64,000 bases of DNA from Datisca glomerata (GCA_003255025.1 QANY01009002.1:498978-562977), one strand, 5' to 3'. Shown: positions 25,275 to 36,360, counted from the first letter of the stretch. Translations and numbers: made by a program. Notes: a model not told the origin generated them from the letters alone.

Positions 25275-27318
25275 TGTAACACTCTGATTTCTGAGAGTTA
25301 AAACGTAATTTTATAATTTAAAAATCCACAATTCAATTGAAACCCTAATTTGAAAAAATCTCCAAGTTAAAAATCCTAATTTTTCTCTAACTTTATCATT
25401 AAATAACAGAAGCTTAAAATTATATAAAACTTATTTATTCAATAAACTGTAATATTGATGAATAATCTATAATAAAGTCAATCACAAAAATTCATAAACA
25501 TTAAAGTCAAACATATTATCGTAGGCTAAAGTATAAAAATTTATAAATTTCCAAATCAGCTGGAAGTTAACTAAAAATTTGTATGTAATGTCATATAGTC
25601 ATAATTTAACATAAATATCGTAATTATGCTGGCTATGACAGTTCCTCACTCCTGCTACTCGTCATCACCTACAACACAATCATCTATTGGGAGTGAGTAT
25701 TTACAATACTCAGTAAGTAAACCCACATACTAATAAACTTCACATGACATAAATGTAAACACATAACTCATGCAACTTTAATTTCACACATTCACTTGAT
25801 TATTAAATCACATAAACTACTCGTAAATAACATAACTGATTTCATGGTTAACATATAACTTGAACTTATACTTATACTTGTTGAACTTGTACTTTCTTGA
25901 TCATAATTTGACTAGCCATATCCCTCGATTAACAACGTAACAAGAATTGATTCACACTTGAATTTGAACTTGTAACATAAAACTTGTAACGAGAACATGA
26001 ACATGACGGATTGTGTGTCATTAGACTTGGTGTCAATTAAAGTTATATGAACCTTAAGGACACTAACATGAACATGGTGACACCTAACCGTATAGCTGAT
26101 AACATGACATGAACAATTTAGTTACTTGATAACCAAGTAACATGACTAATTCTATCACTTATTTATTTATCATTTACTTGAGTTAAAATTCATAATTCAC
26201 ATTTTTTTACATATACATGAGTAAACATATAACTTGTTCATTAACATAAATGATATAATTATTACGTATATAACTCAAAATATAATCATACATAACATGG
26301 TAAATAATTCCATCATGATATGAAAAAATAAATAAAACACCCGATCATAAGATTGAGCAATATAAAGAAATAATAAAAATAATTTCCATTATATATGCTT
26401 CACTTATAACATATGAACTGAATTACTATGTAAGTTCACTTACCTGGATTTACTACGAATTAAATTCAGCAACTAACGACCTGAAATCTAAGGATCTCAG
26501 ATCATAACATATTCATATAATAACTACAATTACTTAATTAGCTAGGAGGGCGACTGAGGTCAGAAATGAGTGGGAATAAAACGAGTGAAATTATGATCAA
26601 AACGGTTCAGACCGGTTCAACTTGAACTGGTTAGTCTGAAATCGGTTTGGTTCGGTTCTGTTGGGCTGAATTGGTCTGGTTTTGTTTAATCGGTTCGGCC
26701 TAATTGGGTTGAACCAGTTCAAATTGGTTTGGCTAGGCTTAGTCAGATCGCAAGACCCAGTTGCAGTCAATAGAGAGAGCGAACAAGGAAAGAAAGATAG
26801 AAAGAAAAAGAAATAAAGCAAGGAATTAAGCTTATTGAATGCAATAACGACGAAGCAGACAACTACGATCCGACGAAAATGATCAAGGAGTTGTCATAAG
26901 ATAGAACCAAAGATACAGAGCATTAAAGTCAAGAATCGAAAAGAAAACTAAAGAGAAAAACTGCAAGGGTGTAGGAGAAAAATTAAAGGGCTTACTAAAA
27001 TTGACAGACAATGACGGTGCGACCACAGTGCCAGAACTAAGATGGACAAAATGGCTATGACTATAAAATTGAGAAAAAAATCCAGAATTGGATATAGAAA
27101 GATTAAGATTGAAAGCATGAGGAACAAGATAAAGAAAAATTAAAAGTGATAGTGGACGGTTTGGCTAAGGTGTAATGTGTTTAAGGTGTGAGTGGGGGAA
27201 GGGTTCGTGAATTAGAAATGGAGAATGAGGAGGTGGGTTATACTAGGGTGTAATACTTATATGGTGTGAGTGATATTGCAATTACACAATTACCCCTTTT
27301 AAAGGTTGGGGTATTACA
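25275..27318 (-). repeat. 5' LTR of chromovirus (right on + strand)
   Basis: About 2.04 kb, homologous to 18223-20664 but shorter by the ~380-bp segment described there. It starts TGTAACACTCTGATTTCTGA and ends ggtattaca on +. Confidence 0.88.
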
Positions 27319-27854
27319 ACTACCAATTGAAAGTATACAGTAAGTGATTTTGTAATTTTGTGAAGTATTCCAGCTGCTATCCCAAATTGCAATTTTCTAA
27401 CCTGATTAGCATGCCATAACAGGCTTGTCTAAGGGTATAATGTGGCAAAAAGGAATTCAAGAGTGGGGTATTGTTGTGTGTTTTATGCTCAGGGTGTGGA
27501 ATACGTGGATCACCTATTCTGCTTCCGCAATGTAACTAGAGGCTAGTTATAGGAGAAATTATCCAGAATACTGGTCATAATGTGATTAACATTCGTAGTT
27601 GTTAGAATTAAATAAAAACGGTTAAGATTTTTATGATTTAATTTAGAAAATAAATAAAAATTAAGTTTATTTTTTTAATTTTCATATTTAATAATTTCAA
27701 AATAATTTATATTTAAATCAACTGATCGGATTTCTATCATGTTGAATCCAATATTTTGGGTTTCTAATATGTGGATCACCAATATTTTGAATAATTTCTC
27801 CAAGTTAAGTACCCTGCTCAACTACAATGAAGGGCTTGAGGTCTACAACTGTAA
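27319..27854. other. No gene recognised
   Basis: Flanking sequence of the chromovirus, AT-rich, including an A/T-run section at 27640-27720. Nothing else supportable. Confidence 0.5.
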
Positions 27855-28785
27855 GGACTTGTTTGACAGTCCGTATTGGACAGTACTAAAATCAAGACAG
27901 TATTAAAATAGTACTGTATGACGTTTGACAAAAATATAATATTCGTACTAACTAATACGGTGGGACTAAATAGTCTTACTCACACCGTATAACTTAGTCC
28001 CCTCCTAAGGAGGGGACTAAACGGAACTAAAATAAAACAGAGAGATCCTGCGAAGACACCCTCGACGACAGACCCCGACGCTGCTCAGACCCATTGACGA
28101 AGACATTCTCACCGATGAGGTAAGTATCTATTCATTTTCTATGATTGTTTTGTATTTCTTAGATCTGCGTTCTAATTGATGAGATCTGTGCTTGTTTCAT
28201 ATTTTGTGGATTTGATTTTAGCTTTGAACGATTATAGCTTCGTTGTTTCACCGACGAAGACAGATCTGTGTTTCAGAAATGTTCTTCTCTGTTTCACCGC
28301 GAAGACAGGCCCTCTATTTCTTTGTGTTTTTTGTTGGCTTTATGAGAGTTTTGGTTTTACTAATTGATACTATGTTGAGATCTCAACTCATTTTCATTAA
28401 AGCTCGCCTCTGATTGATAAGAAGGCATGAATTAGAATCTGTTACTCCTTTTGTAGGAGAAGTCCAAATTCTTTATTGTTACAGAAACGTGTGGATCAAC
28501 CAAGGATTTAGGAGGCTATAAACAATTAAATATGACTATGGCAATGTGCGTTTGAAATCGAAGAGCTTAAATTTCTTTACTAAAAACTAAAGCTTATTGT
28601 GTGAGATTAATTTTAAAAGTTACCACCAATTAGATTTGATAATCTAATTTTCTGATATCAATTCGTTATTTGAGTGCTTCCAATCTACATCTTCAGTATA
28701 TGTTGTTTATTTTCTCTTTGGGGGTTTGTTGTTTCGTTGAGCTAGTGATTAATCTCCATGTTTTTCTTTTTTTTTATGGCAAATT

Positions 28786-28821
28786 GGGGGGGGGGGGGGN
28801 NNNNNNNNNGGGGGGGGGGGG
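28786..28821. other. Assembly gap in a poly-G run
   Basis: Ten Ns (28800-28809) are flanked by uninterrupted G on both sides. A real G homopolymer of unknown length is likely. Translations across it are meaningless. A 27-bp direct repeat (ctccttttgtaggaga then atccaaattcttt) flanks the region at 28446 and 28865. Confidence 0.9.
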
Positions 28822-29017
28822 TCGGAGCTTGGTTGATTTCTTATCATGTTAATTAGTTTATGTAACTCCTTTTGTAGGAGAAATCCAAATTCTTTAAAAA
28901 AAAGCACTCTTTTGAAAATGGACAGCTGGTGCCTTGATGACTGGCTCAATTACATTAATAGGCTTTATGATAATTGATATGAATTATTTAACTAAAATAT
29001 TTTTGTTTTGAATAGAG

Positions 29018-30279
29018 ATGGATAAGAGGAGACTTTTGATGTATCTTGTATTGGAGATGTGACATTTAAAAATGATGAGTATGTTCGATGGCACTATGAA
29101 TAATAGTTGATACGGCAGAGAAGCATTTTGAAACTTATTTGTTAGCTGATCGTACTTTTACTAATCGTTCAACATGACTATATTATTTGGATAGTAGGAG
29201 ATAGTGATACATCGTGCGTGAATCAACTCAGAATGGATAGAAGAACCTTTGGTATCTTATGTGAATTACTTCATAATGATAGAAGAGTGAAAAATGGTGG
29301 CTTGGTTACTTTAGAGGAGCAAGTGTGCATATTCTTGCATATACTTGCTCATCATGTAAAGATTCGTACAATATGTAATAGATTCAAACATTCAGGGAAG
29401 ACCATAAGTAGGTATTTCAATTCTGTATTTACATGGAGTTTTACGACTACAAGGTTGTCTACTTAAAGCAGCAATTACGGTGCAAGAAAATTATAATGAT
29501 GAGAGATGGAAATGGTTTAAGCTATACATTATTTTAAGTTTTCTTCATGAAAAATGTTAATTATTTTTAGTTATTCAAATAATAATTCGAGTGTTAATAT
29601 GTTATATTGATGTTCGTGTCGTCAAAAGTGAGAAGCCAGGGTATCGGACAAGAAAGGGAGCAATTGCCACAAATGTATTGGGCGTTTGTTCCCCAGACAT
29701 GAAGTTTATATTTGTTTTACCAGGATGGGAAGCATCTTCTTCTGACTCTAGAGTACTTCGAGATGCGCTTAGTAGATCTTATGGACTTCAAGTCCCTACG
29801 AGTAAGATATGATGGGCAATTTTAAGAAGTCCATCTTTCTATCCGTAACCTAATTGGGCTATCTTAATTAATCTAATTGAAGCTCCCTTCCACAAGTTGC
29901 TATTATCTTGTAGATGTTGGATACGCAAATTATAAGGGATTTCTTGCACCATTTAGAGGAAAACGTTATCATCTATCAGAGTGGAGAAATGGGCGTACAC
30001 CTTTAAATCATGAATAACTATTTAATATGAAGCATGCAACTGCAAGAAATGTTATTGAAAGATGTTTTTGGTTTGCTCAAGATACGATGGGCTATCTTAA
30101 GAAGTCCATCATTCTATGTTATACAAACTCATTGTCGCATTATTACCGCTTGTTGTCTTTTACATAATCTGATTAGGACAGAAATGTCAATAGATCCAAT
30201 GGAAATTGAGCTAGATGAAGTAAATGCGACAATGAGTTTGTATAGGATAGAAATTGAGCTAGATGGAGGAATAATTTAG
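29018..30279 (+). pseudogene. Harbinger transposase (DDE_Tnp_4 type), broken
   Basis: Positions 29218-29450 encode the N-terminal helical part (LRMDRRTFGILCELLHNDRR, FLHILAHHVKIRTI, HSGKTISRYFNSV). Positions 29591-29812 encode the catalytic core start (GYRTRKGAIATNVLGVCSPD, LPGWEASSSDSRVLRDAL), which contains the second Asp region. The first catalytic block, usually ALDGTH/Y, is damaged just upstream (LICYIDV). Positions 29920-30279 encode the C-terminal half, with YANYKGFLAPFRG-like sequence, [15 protein letters not shown] holding the Glu, and after a shift [12 protein letters not shown] and [17 protein letters not shown] short duplicate of the gatgggctatcttaagaag segment sits at 29812. Confidence 0.85.
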
Positions 30280-30355
30280 CTATGCAGGTGGATAATGAAA
30301 GGAGAATGAATTAAGTCATTAAGATAGACTTTCTCTTGTTTCATTTTTAGGATTT

Positions 30356-30510
30356 AGACTTTATTGTTGGATTGAGTTGCAATATACTTTTATTATTGGA
30401 TTGAGTTACAATATACTTTTATTTTTGATTGAGTTGCCTTATACTTTTATTGTTGGATTGAGTTGCAATATTCTTTTATTGTTAGATTGAGTTACAATAT
30501 ACTTTTATTT
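30356..30510. repeat. ~31-bp tandem repeat (5 units)
   Basis: The unit cttttattgttggattgagt plus tgcaatata is repeated five times with small changes. It lies between the two Harbinger genes. Confidence 0.8.
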
Positions 30511-30559
30511 TTCTTGTGGTATTTATCTTTATTATTTATTGAGATATGTTTTGTTAGGA

Positions 30560-31363
30560 ATGGATGGGGATAACAATCAAAATAATGAGCAGACTACATG
30601 AAGAACCAGTAGGCGTTCTTGGACCAAAATGGAAGAAGAGGCGTTATAGGACATACTTGATGAAGTAGTTGGAGGAGGCCATCGTTGTGATACTGGTTCT
30701 TTTAAATCTGGTACTCTAACGCTTATGGAGAAAAGCTTGAATGAAAAGTATAAAGGCTAATCCACACATTGATTCGAAGTTAAGAAAATGAAAAAAAATG
30801 TATGAAATTGTTATTGACATATTGGCCAAGAGCGGTTTTAGTTGGAATGATGTTAGAAAGTGTGTGGAAGTGGAGAGTAATGTTATGTTTATTTGGTTTG
30901 ACGTCAGGAATATGTTGTCATAATATTAACTTACATTAGTTTATTCTTGTAGCATAACAATGATGCAGAAGGATGAAGAGACAAGCCTTTTCCGTACTAT
31001 GAAAGGCTTGCTCGTATATTTGGTTGGGATCGTGCAACAGGACTTGGTGCTAAAACTCCCAATGATATGGTTGAGAACATGGACCGAGAGTACGAGGAGG
31101 CTAATACACATGACATAGGTAAAGATTTGCCTATTTCTCCTCATTCAGTACCACAAAATTAAAATTCTCAACAAAGTAAAAAGGCTCAGTCTCAACTAAT
31201 TGGTAAAAAGAGAACAAGAGAGGGGAGTAACTTTCATACTGGTTTGAATCAGATTGCTAATGTTTTTGAGAAAATGTTTGAGAAGTCCTTTGAGAGAATG
31301 GAAACAATTAGTAGTAGAATCATGGGTGAAAACCCTAAAATCACCGAACAAACACAATCCTAA
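30560..31363 (+). pseudogene. Myb/SANT-like DNA-binding protein (Harbinger second gene), broken
   Basis: ATG at 30560 (MDGDNNQNNEQTT), then a stop. The domain continues as RRSWTKMEEEAL and ILDEVVGGGHRCDTGSFKSG, the pattern of the plant Myb/SANT-like domain (PF12776 from memory). A probable intron ends tcttgtag at 30951. After it, HNNDAEG-like sequence, then PYYERLARIFGWDRATGLG and KTPNDMVENMDREYEEA follow. The basic, Ser/Met-rich tail ends at the stop 31361-31363. In PIF/Harbinger elements this protein is thought to help bring the transposase to the ends. Stops and frameshifts indicate a pseudogene. Confidence 0.75.
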
Positions 31364-32282
31364 AAATCATTTGAATGAGAAGACGGAAAATCGAAGTCTA
31401 TTGGTTAACAGATGATGGAACATTAAAATATCAATCACGTTTGTTGTAGCAAGTAAAAAGTCGTTGATCTATTCAACAGTATGTTAAAGACATAAAAATT
31501 GGTTCTTCCTGAATAAAATCTAACAAGAAAATAAAAGTTTTTCATATTGATATATCATCTATATACCGTTGATTTACCCCAAAAAATCCTATAAATTCTA
31601 AAAAGTATGTAGATCAACATACATTAAACAAAGAAGAAGAAAAGATGAATGGAGTGATGGGAACTCACTAATGACAAAACAAGAAACAAACTGTCCATGC
31701 TTGAAACTCTAATGAAGAAATCAATAATGAAGCTCTAGATGAATAACAACATCAAATTACCAAAATTTTCTTCAAAGAATGGAAAACGTAAAGCTTTATT
31801 ATTGTCAATCGTTGACTGAGAATGAATGAAACAAAAATGATGCTGATTTTTCTTCAAACGAAACTAAAAATCCAGACTTCATATCACACTAATGAAAAAT
31901 ATAATTTTCATAACAGAAATTCTCTAGAAATAGGAAATTGAATCAACCAATTATTATTAATTTAAATTAAATTAAATAGAATATATATTAAGGATAGCAT
32001 TTAACGAATTTTTCTAAAATCATGATATCTCATAAAGTGAAATGACCAAGAAAAAAAGATTATTAAATATGTCAAAGAAGGTTAAAATCATCAATAATTG
32101 GTTGATGACGTGACATTCAAAAACTGCTATTTACCTAAAGTTTTTTGAAAAACTTGTTATCTTTAAAACTAACTTTCAAAACTTATCTATTTGATACAAT
32201 TACTTTATATAATATGTGAGTTGAGTTTTTCTGTCATTTTCTTGAACAACAGAATGAGCATTCAGCTCATCTGGACCATTAA
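31364..32282. other. No gene recognised
   Basis: AT-rich sequence with only short open frames. It was searched for the right end of the Harbinger element without success. Confidence 0.5.
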
Positions 32283-33065
32283 TACCTGAACAGGAAAAAA
32301 ATCATCCAAGACACGTGTACAGAAAGAACGATCCTGAGAGGACGCATGGTCCACAGACATGAAAAGATTGGGGGCTAAGCGGGAAAGAACGCTGAAGCGG
32401 AAGGTCTAGTCAATGCTGGAAGAGCCCAGAAGAGGGAGACTCGTCAGAACAAGGAATAATGTTGAAGTGGGAGATCTCGTCAGAGCGGAAAAGAACGCTG
32501 AAGCGGGAGACCTTGTCAGAGCAGGAAAGAACGCTGAAGCGGGAGGCCTTGTCAAAGTCGGAGACCTCGTCAGAGCGAGAAAGAACGCTGAAGTAGGAGA
32601 CCTCACCAAAACGAGAAAAGAAGGAAGAGAAGAATAACAGAGACATATGAAGAGACCCAAGATGATAGAAAAGCGACAGTGCCTGATTTAGTAAAAGCTG
32701 AAAATACTCAGATGATATAGATTGATAGACCACCAAGTGACTGTGACTGATTGGCTCGAAACCATAAGAAATGACTGAGCGAGACAAAAATGAAAAATGA
32801 GGTCATACCCAGCAGAATGACCTCCACGAACGAGTGTGATCCCTATGAATAATGTGTGCTTTCTTTTATATTGTTATTTTAATTTACATATGGGATTTGA
32901 GAAATCTATATAAAGTTCAACGTACTAGAGGAAGAACACATTCAATACAACTGAAAAAGAAAACTCTAGATTCTCTTAAAACTCCTCTTACTCTTAAATT
33001 CTCCTTCCATTCTTTCTGTTTAACACATAAAAATTAGACATTATCATTATTCTCCTGATTAAACA
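32283..33065 (+). mobile_element. Solo LTR or LTR fragment, Tat-like
   Basis: Begins tacctgaacagg, related to the tgcctgaacagg start of the inverted copy ending at 35317. It has a TATA box (ctatataaag, 32906-32915) and ends ctcctgattaaaca. No internal domains adjoin it. No convincing target duplication (attaa before, gaaaa after), so the ends are approximate. Confidence 0.6.
32380..32640. repeat. ~36-bp tandem repeat inside the LTR
   Basis: Units of the form gaacgctgaagcgggagacc plus tcgtcagagcgggaaa recur about six times. The Ala/Glu- or Ser/Pro-rich open frames on both strands here arise from the repeat. Confidence 0.75.
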
Positions 33066-33450
33066 GAAAAAAATCGTTAAACAATACCCATTTTGAGTGC
33101 ATTTCAGAAAACTTTTAAAAAAAATTGTTTAATGTGATCCTGATTGACAAAATCATGATCATCCTTTATAAAATGCACAACCAACATCTAATCAAAATGC
33201 GCCTCTTCAGCCCCTGGCCATAACGGTCTCCGAAGTCCGGTGGTGAGTTGGAACAAAATAATAATAATAAGTACTTGCAAAAGTTTATCATGGAGATAAT
33301 GATCACTGAGAAGAATTCAACTTACAATATGAGAAGCAGCCACCTTATCAAATCAGTATGGGTAATGGGCATTGGATTCCCCTTTCACCTTTAAGTTTTT
33401 AACAAACATTTTCCTAGAAAAACTTTCAATTGTGGTCATGATTGCCAAAC

Positions 33451-34118
33451 ATGTTTCACATAAAAATGCTACTGGTCATTTCATTTTCCTTGTTCATATT
33501 GCTCGAATCTCTTACCCAAGATGAGAAGCCAAGTTCTCATCATCACTCCTTTTATAACTTGGCTATTGCTTGTGAATTCTCTACAGAATTGCTCGGCAAT
33601 CAGGGTTCAAATTCAATCTGTTGAATCAGGCATAACAATTTTCTTCCATTTATTGCTAGAAATTATCATTTTCTTTTTTTCATTTTAAATTTTGTCTTTC
33701 TAATCACTCAGTTTTGCTGCTTATAGTGCAATTCAAGCTTGGACATGCTAAACCCATATCAAAGTCAACGAGTGAATATGTTTTACCAACTTGGGTACGT
33801 ATTTCTAAATTCATTTTTCTGAAGAATATTTTTTAGTACTCTAGAAATGTCCATATGGATACTCCTCTACATTTCAATTCAATTATCAAGTTATACACGA
33901 CCACACACATGTATATATATCAAAACATGTGCATACGGATTCCAAGAGAACCAAAATGATTCATGTCCTATAAAAAATGATATTATTTTATACATTGAAT
34001 TGGTAGGGATAGATATTTAATTTGTAATGTCAACGAACAGGGGAATCAGAAGAAGGTTTATAAATCTCCATCAGGGCCAAACCCAGTAGGGAATCATCGA
34101 CCACCATCTAGGACTTGA
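33451..34118 (+). CDS. CLE46: CLE46-like CLAVATA3/ESR-related signalling peptide (3 exons)
   Basis: Exons 33451-33604, 33727-33794 and 34041-34118 join in frame to 99 residues. Exon 1 encodes a signal peptide (MLLVISFSLFILLESLTQ, about residues 6-23). Exon 2 encodes VQFKLGHAKPISKS and VLPTW. Exon 3 encodes GNQKKVYKSPSGPNPVGNHR and ends PPSRT before TGA. The C-terminal SGPNPVGN matches the CLE core (x-x-P-x-G-P-N-P-x-x-N). The FKxGxAK, PTW and extended HRPP features recall Arabidopsis CLE46 specifically, from memory. Introns use gttcaa...atag and gtacgt...acag. An alternative exon 1 donor at 33572 (gtgaat) also keeps the frame and removes 11 residues. The secreted, processed dodecapeptide would act on leucine-rich-repeat receptor kinases. 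A TATA-like tttataaaat lies at 33165. The exon 1 donor is the weakest point. Confidence 0.75.
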
Positions 34119-34559
34119 AGAAATTGGTGAAGGTTGGTAAAGAGGCACAAAACAGTATAGTATAATAATGTATTTTTTAGATCAGACAGAGTTCAGTATA
34201 ATGTATTCGGATAATTGTCAATTTAAAAGTAGTTTTTTTGGAAATTTGATGAAACTTTTCAAAACTTGAAATTCCGGTGCATTTTTTTTTTCTGGTTTGA
34301 AAACCCATTATTACCCTTTTATACTTGAAAATTGATGCTCGGACACTAGAAATAGCTCATTCGATCATTACTTGGACAGTCAAGCAATTACTTGAACACG
34401 ACGGTAAGTAGGTACTTATTAGAGTGCTCAAGTAACTACGTGACTACGTCAAAGTAATACGGTAATGTTCGGAACTTCACGTAAATAAATAATTTGAAGA
34501 AGAGAAAGATATTAGACAAAAACTTCAAAGTTTTAGAATTTGGTATTGTAAATGATTTT
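34119..34559. other. 3' flank of CLE46-like gene, no further gene
   Basis: AT-rich sequence, presumably including the 3' untranslated region. No other feature was recognised. Confidence 0.45.
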
Positions 34560-35317
34560 TCTCGTATGGAGAATTCTCTACAAACAAATAATAAAGATTA
34601 TAATTTAAAGAGACAATGAGAGAATAAAAACACCATCATTTACGTAAAAAACTCTTAAAGGGAAGAAAAATCACGGGAGGATTGTTCATATTCATTTATG
34701 TAAAGGATTTTACATAGTTGTTGATGAGAGAAGAGAGGAATGGCAGTGCATTTGGTTGAGATTTCTTTTAGGTCTCCCCCCTTTTTTCTTTTTCATATTC
34801 TTGTACTTATAGACCTGATGATAACAATAATAATAATAATATCAGATGAGGTCAGACCTAGGATGACACTCATTCGTGGGATCCCTTTTCTTTTTTATCT
34901 TACATCGGTCACGCTCAGTCGCCCATCAATAGCTACCACATGACAGCTCCTTGTGGTTCTGAGCCAATTAGTCAGAACCACTTGGTGACTGATCAATCTG
35001 ACTTTACAAGTGATACAGCTTATCAAATCAATCACGGTCACTTGACTGTCAGTCTAAACTCTCATTTTTGTTCTGATGTTCTGTCCTGTCCAGGACGTAG
35101 TGATTCCCCATTTTAGAGATGTCAGTTCCCATTCTTGAAGCGATGATCCCTGTTCCTGTGATGTTGGTTCCCGTTCTGGAGGCGATGGTCTCCCGTTCTC
35201 GAGTGTTTCGTGACTTCAGCCAGTTATTCATTTATGCTTTCTCGACGTTACTCATGAGTTCTGGGTGAGTCTCTTTTATTCCACGTGGCAGTGAAGTATT
35301 TTTTACCTGTTCAGGCA
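34560..35317 (-). mobile_element. Inverted Tat-type LTR fragment
   Basis: On the minus strand it starts tgcctgaacaggtaaa (35317 downwards). It carries the repeat with gagaacgggagaccatcgcc (35215-35095), the segment tgattggctc/ccacatggcaa-like shared with 5750-5860, and a TATA-like ctataagt (around 34808). It then runs into an AT-rich tail. The end at about 34560 is a guess based on similarity of 34545-34600 to the last 50 bp of the window. Confidence 0.6.
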
Positions 35318-35465
35318 TATTTTTCTGAAATCACTTTCTGGGTAGTAAGATTTGTTAAAATAAAAAAAGGACATCTAGTGGAAGAAATGAACTCCAAATT
35401 TGTTAGTTATGAAACAAATAATACAATTCTTAGTTTAGCATTTGCACTTGCTCAAGACTTGAAGT

Positions 35466-36285
35466 CATGGTCGGGACGGTAATGAATGATTAATAAATGG
35501 TTTGTCATGAATAATAGAAGTATGTTCATGTAGTTTTTGGAAAAAGATAAGGATAATTTTAGTGATGTGAAAAAATTAAAAGAATTTAAGTGAAAAAACT
35601 ACATCAATTTAACTTAAAATTATTTATTTTTTAACTTAAATAAGCTGCTAGTTTATTTGAATAAGTTGTGTCAAACGCCCTCTTAAATATAAATTATCTA
35701 CTTATTTAAGCTATAAGTCATAAACTATAATTTACAAGCTGAGTCAAACGTGGCCTAAATAATCTTGTTAATTAAAAAAAAAGTTAACCACACATTCAAC
35801 AAAACTTAAGCTATAAGTTTAAGCTATTTCTCGACCCCAAAACCGGCTCCGACCCTGACCTTGACCCAAACCCCGGCCCCGGCCCCGACACCGACACAGC
35901 CCTGATCCTGACCCCAGCCTCGATCCCGACTCAACTCTGACCTTGCCCGACCCCGGCACCGGCACCAGCCTCGACCCCGTGCCCAGCCTGACCCGACACC
36001 GACCCGAACATCAATTTGTTATAGGGTTAATAATTTGAAAAATATGGATAATAAAAAATTAGTTAATGTAAATTATATCATTAAGAAGGATATCAAAATA
36101 TTTTTAATTATAATAATTTAATTATTAACTTATCCGTCAAACATCAATTTGACATAAGTTATAACTTAAACTTAATTAAAATAAGTTGTCAAACACGTTT
36201 TAGCTGATAAATTAAAACTAAATTTAAATAAATCATAAATTAAAAGTTTAAGCTATAAATTTCATTGATGTCAAACGGGTCCTTA
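35466..36285. mobile_element. Rearranged non-autonomous DNA element with GC-rich hexamer core (copy A)
   Basis: Positions 35466-35680 match the right half of the element at 46798-47581 in the same orientation (taatgaatgattaataaat, then ttatttgaataagttgtg). Positions 35834-36282 match its left half in the opposite orientation. The core 35834-36006 is a degenerate (CCGACC)n or (CCGGCC)n tract in an otherwise AT-rich setting. The right end reads gtcaaacgggtcc|tta, and internal ends read gtcaaacgccctc|tta and gtcaaacgtggcc|taa, all compatible with TTA/TAA target sites. This looks like two nested or recombined copies. Confidence 0.6.
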
Positions 36286-36289
36286 GTGC

Positions 36290-36360
36290 TATTTGGAGAC
36301 ACGCCTATTCTTAAAACGCCGTAGGTTCGAGTCCTACTTGTAATAATTCATTTTAAACTT
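36290..36360 (+). other. tRNA-like / SINE head fragment
   Basis: gtaggttcgagtcctac forms a perfect T-arm-like stem (GTAGG/CCTAC) and contains an exact polymerase III B box (GGTTCGAGTCC). The upstream cctattcttaaaa resembles an anticodon arm, but its stem and the acceptor stem do not pair. It is therefore probably a tRNA-derived SINE piece rather than a functional tRNA gene. Confidence 0.35.

Larger units (their letters stand above)
18223..27318 (-). mobile_element. Ty3/gypsy chromovirus (Tekay/Del type) with two long LTRs
   Basis: A 9.1-kb element on the minus strand. Terminal repeats start TGTAAC and end with TTACA or CTTACA. The internal region reads gag, protease, RT, RNase H, integrase and chromodomain in that order from 25034 down to 20711. 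The primer-binding site and polypurine tract are in the expected places. No target-site duplication is seen (ccatc before, actac after). The chromodomain tail and the gag start MAPPTKNNN point to Tekay/Del. Confidence 0.9.
27855..31363 (+). mobile_element. PIF/Harbinger DNA transposon, 3' end not found
   Basis: The left end is ggacttgtttgacagtccg, preceded by TAA (27852-27854), which fits the 3-bp TWA target duplication of the superfamily. A G+C-richer untranslated exon ends gatgag|gtaagt near 28120. The transposase (29018-30279) and a Myb/SANT-like gene (30560-31363) follow on the same strand, the usual two-gene content of Harbinger elements. I did not find a matching right terminal repeat, so that end may be truncated. 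Confidence 0.75.

Noticed and set aside
18218..27323. Target-site duplication for the chromovirus
   Set aside because: Flanks ccatc and actac do not match. The original duplication is lost or the ends are off by a few bases.
28670..28949. Open frames across the poly-G/N run on both strands
   Set aside because: They translate undefined bases and Gly or Pro homopolymer. They are not genes.
32406..32787. Ser/Pro/Phe-rich minus-strand frames
   Set aside because: They lie within the ~36-bp LTR repeat and mirror its period.
36290..36360. Functional tRNA gene (possible Lys-CUU)
   Set aside because: Only the T arm pairs well. Acceptor, D and anticodon stems do not, so only a tRNA-like fragment is reported.
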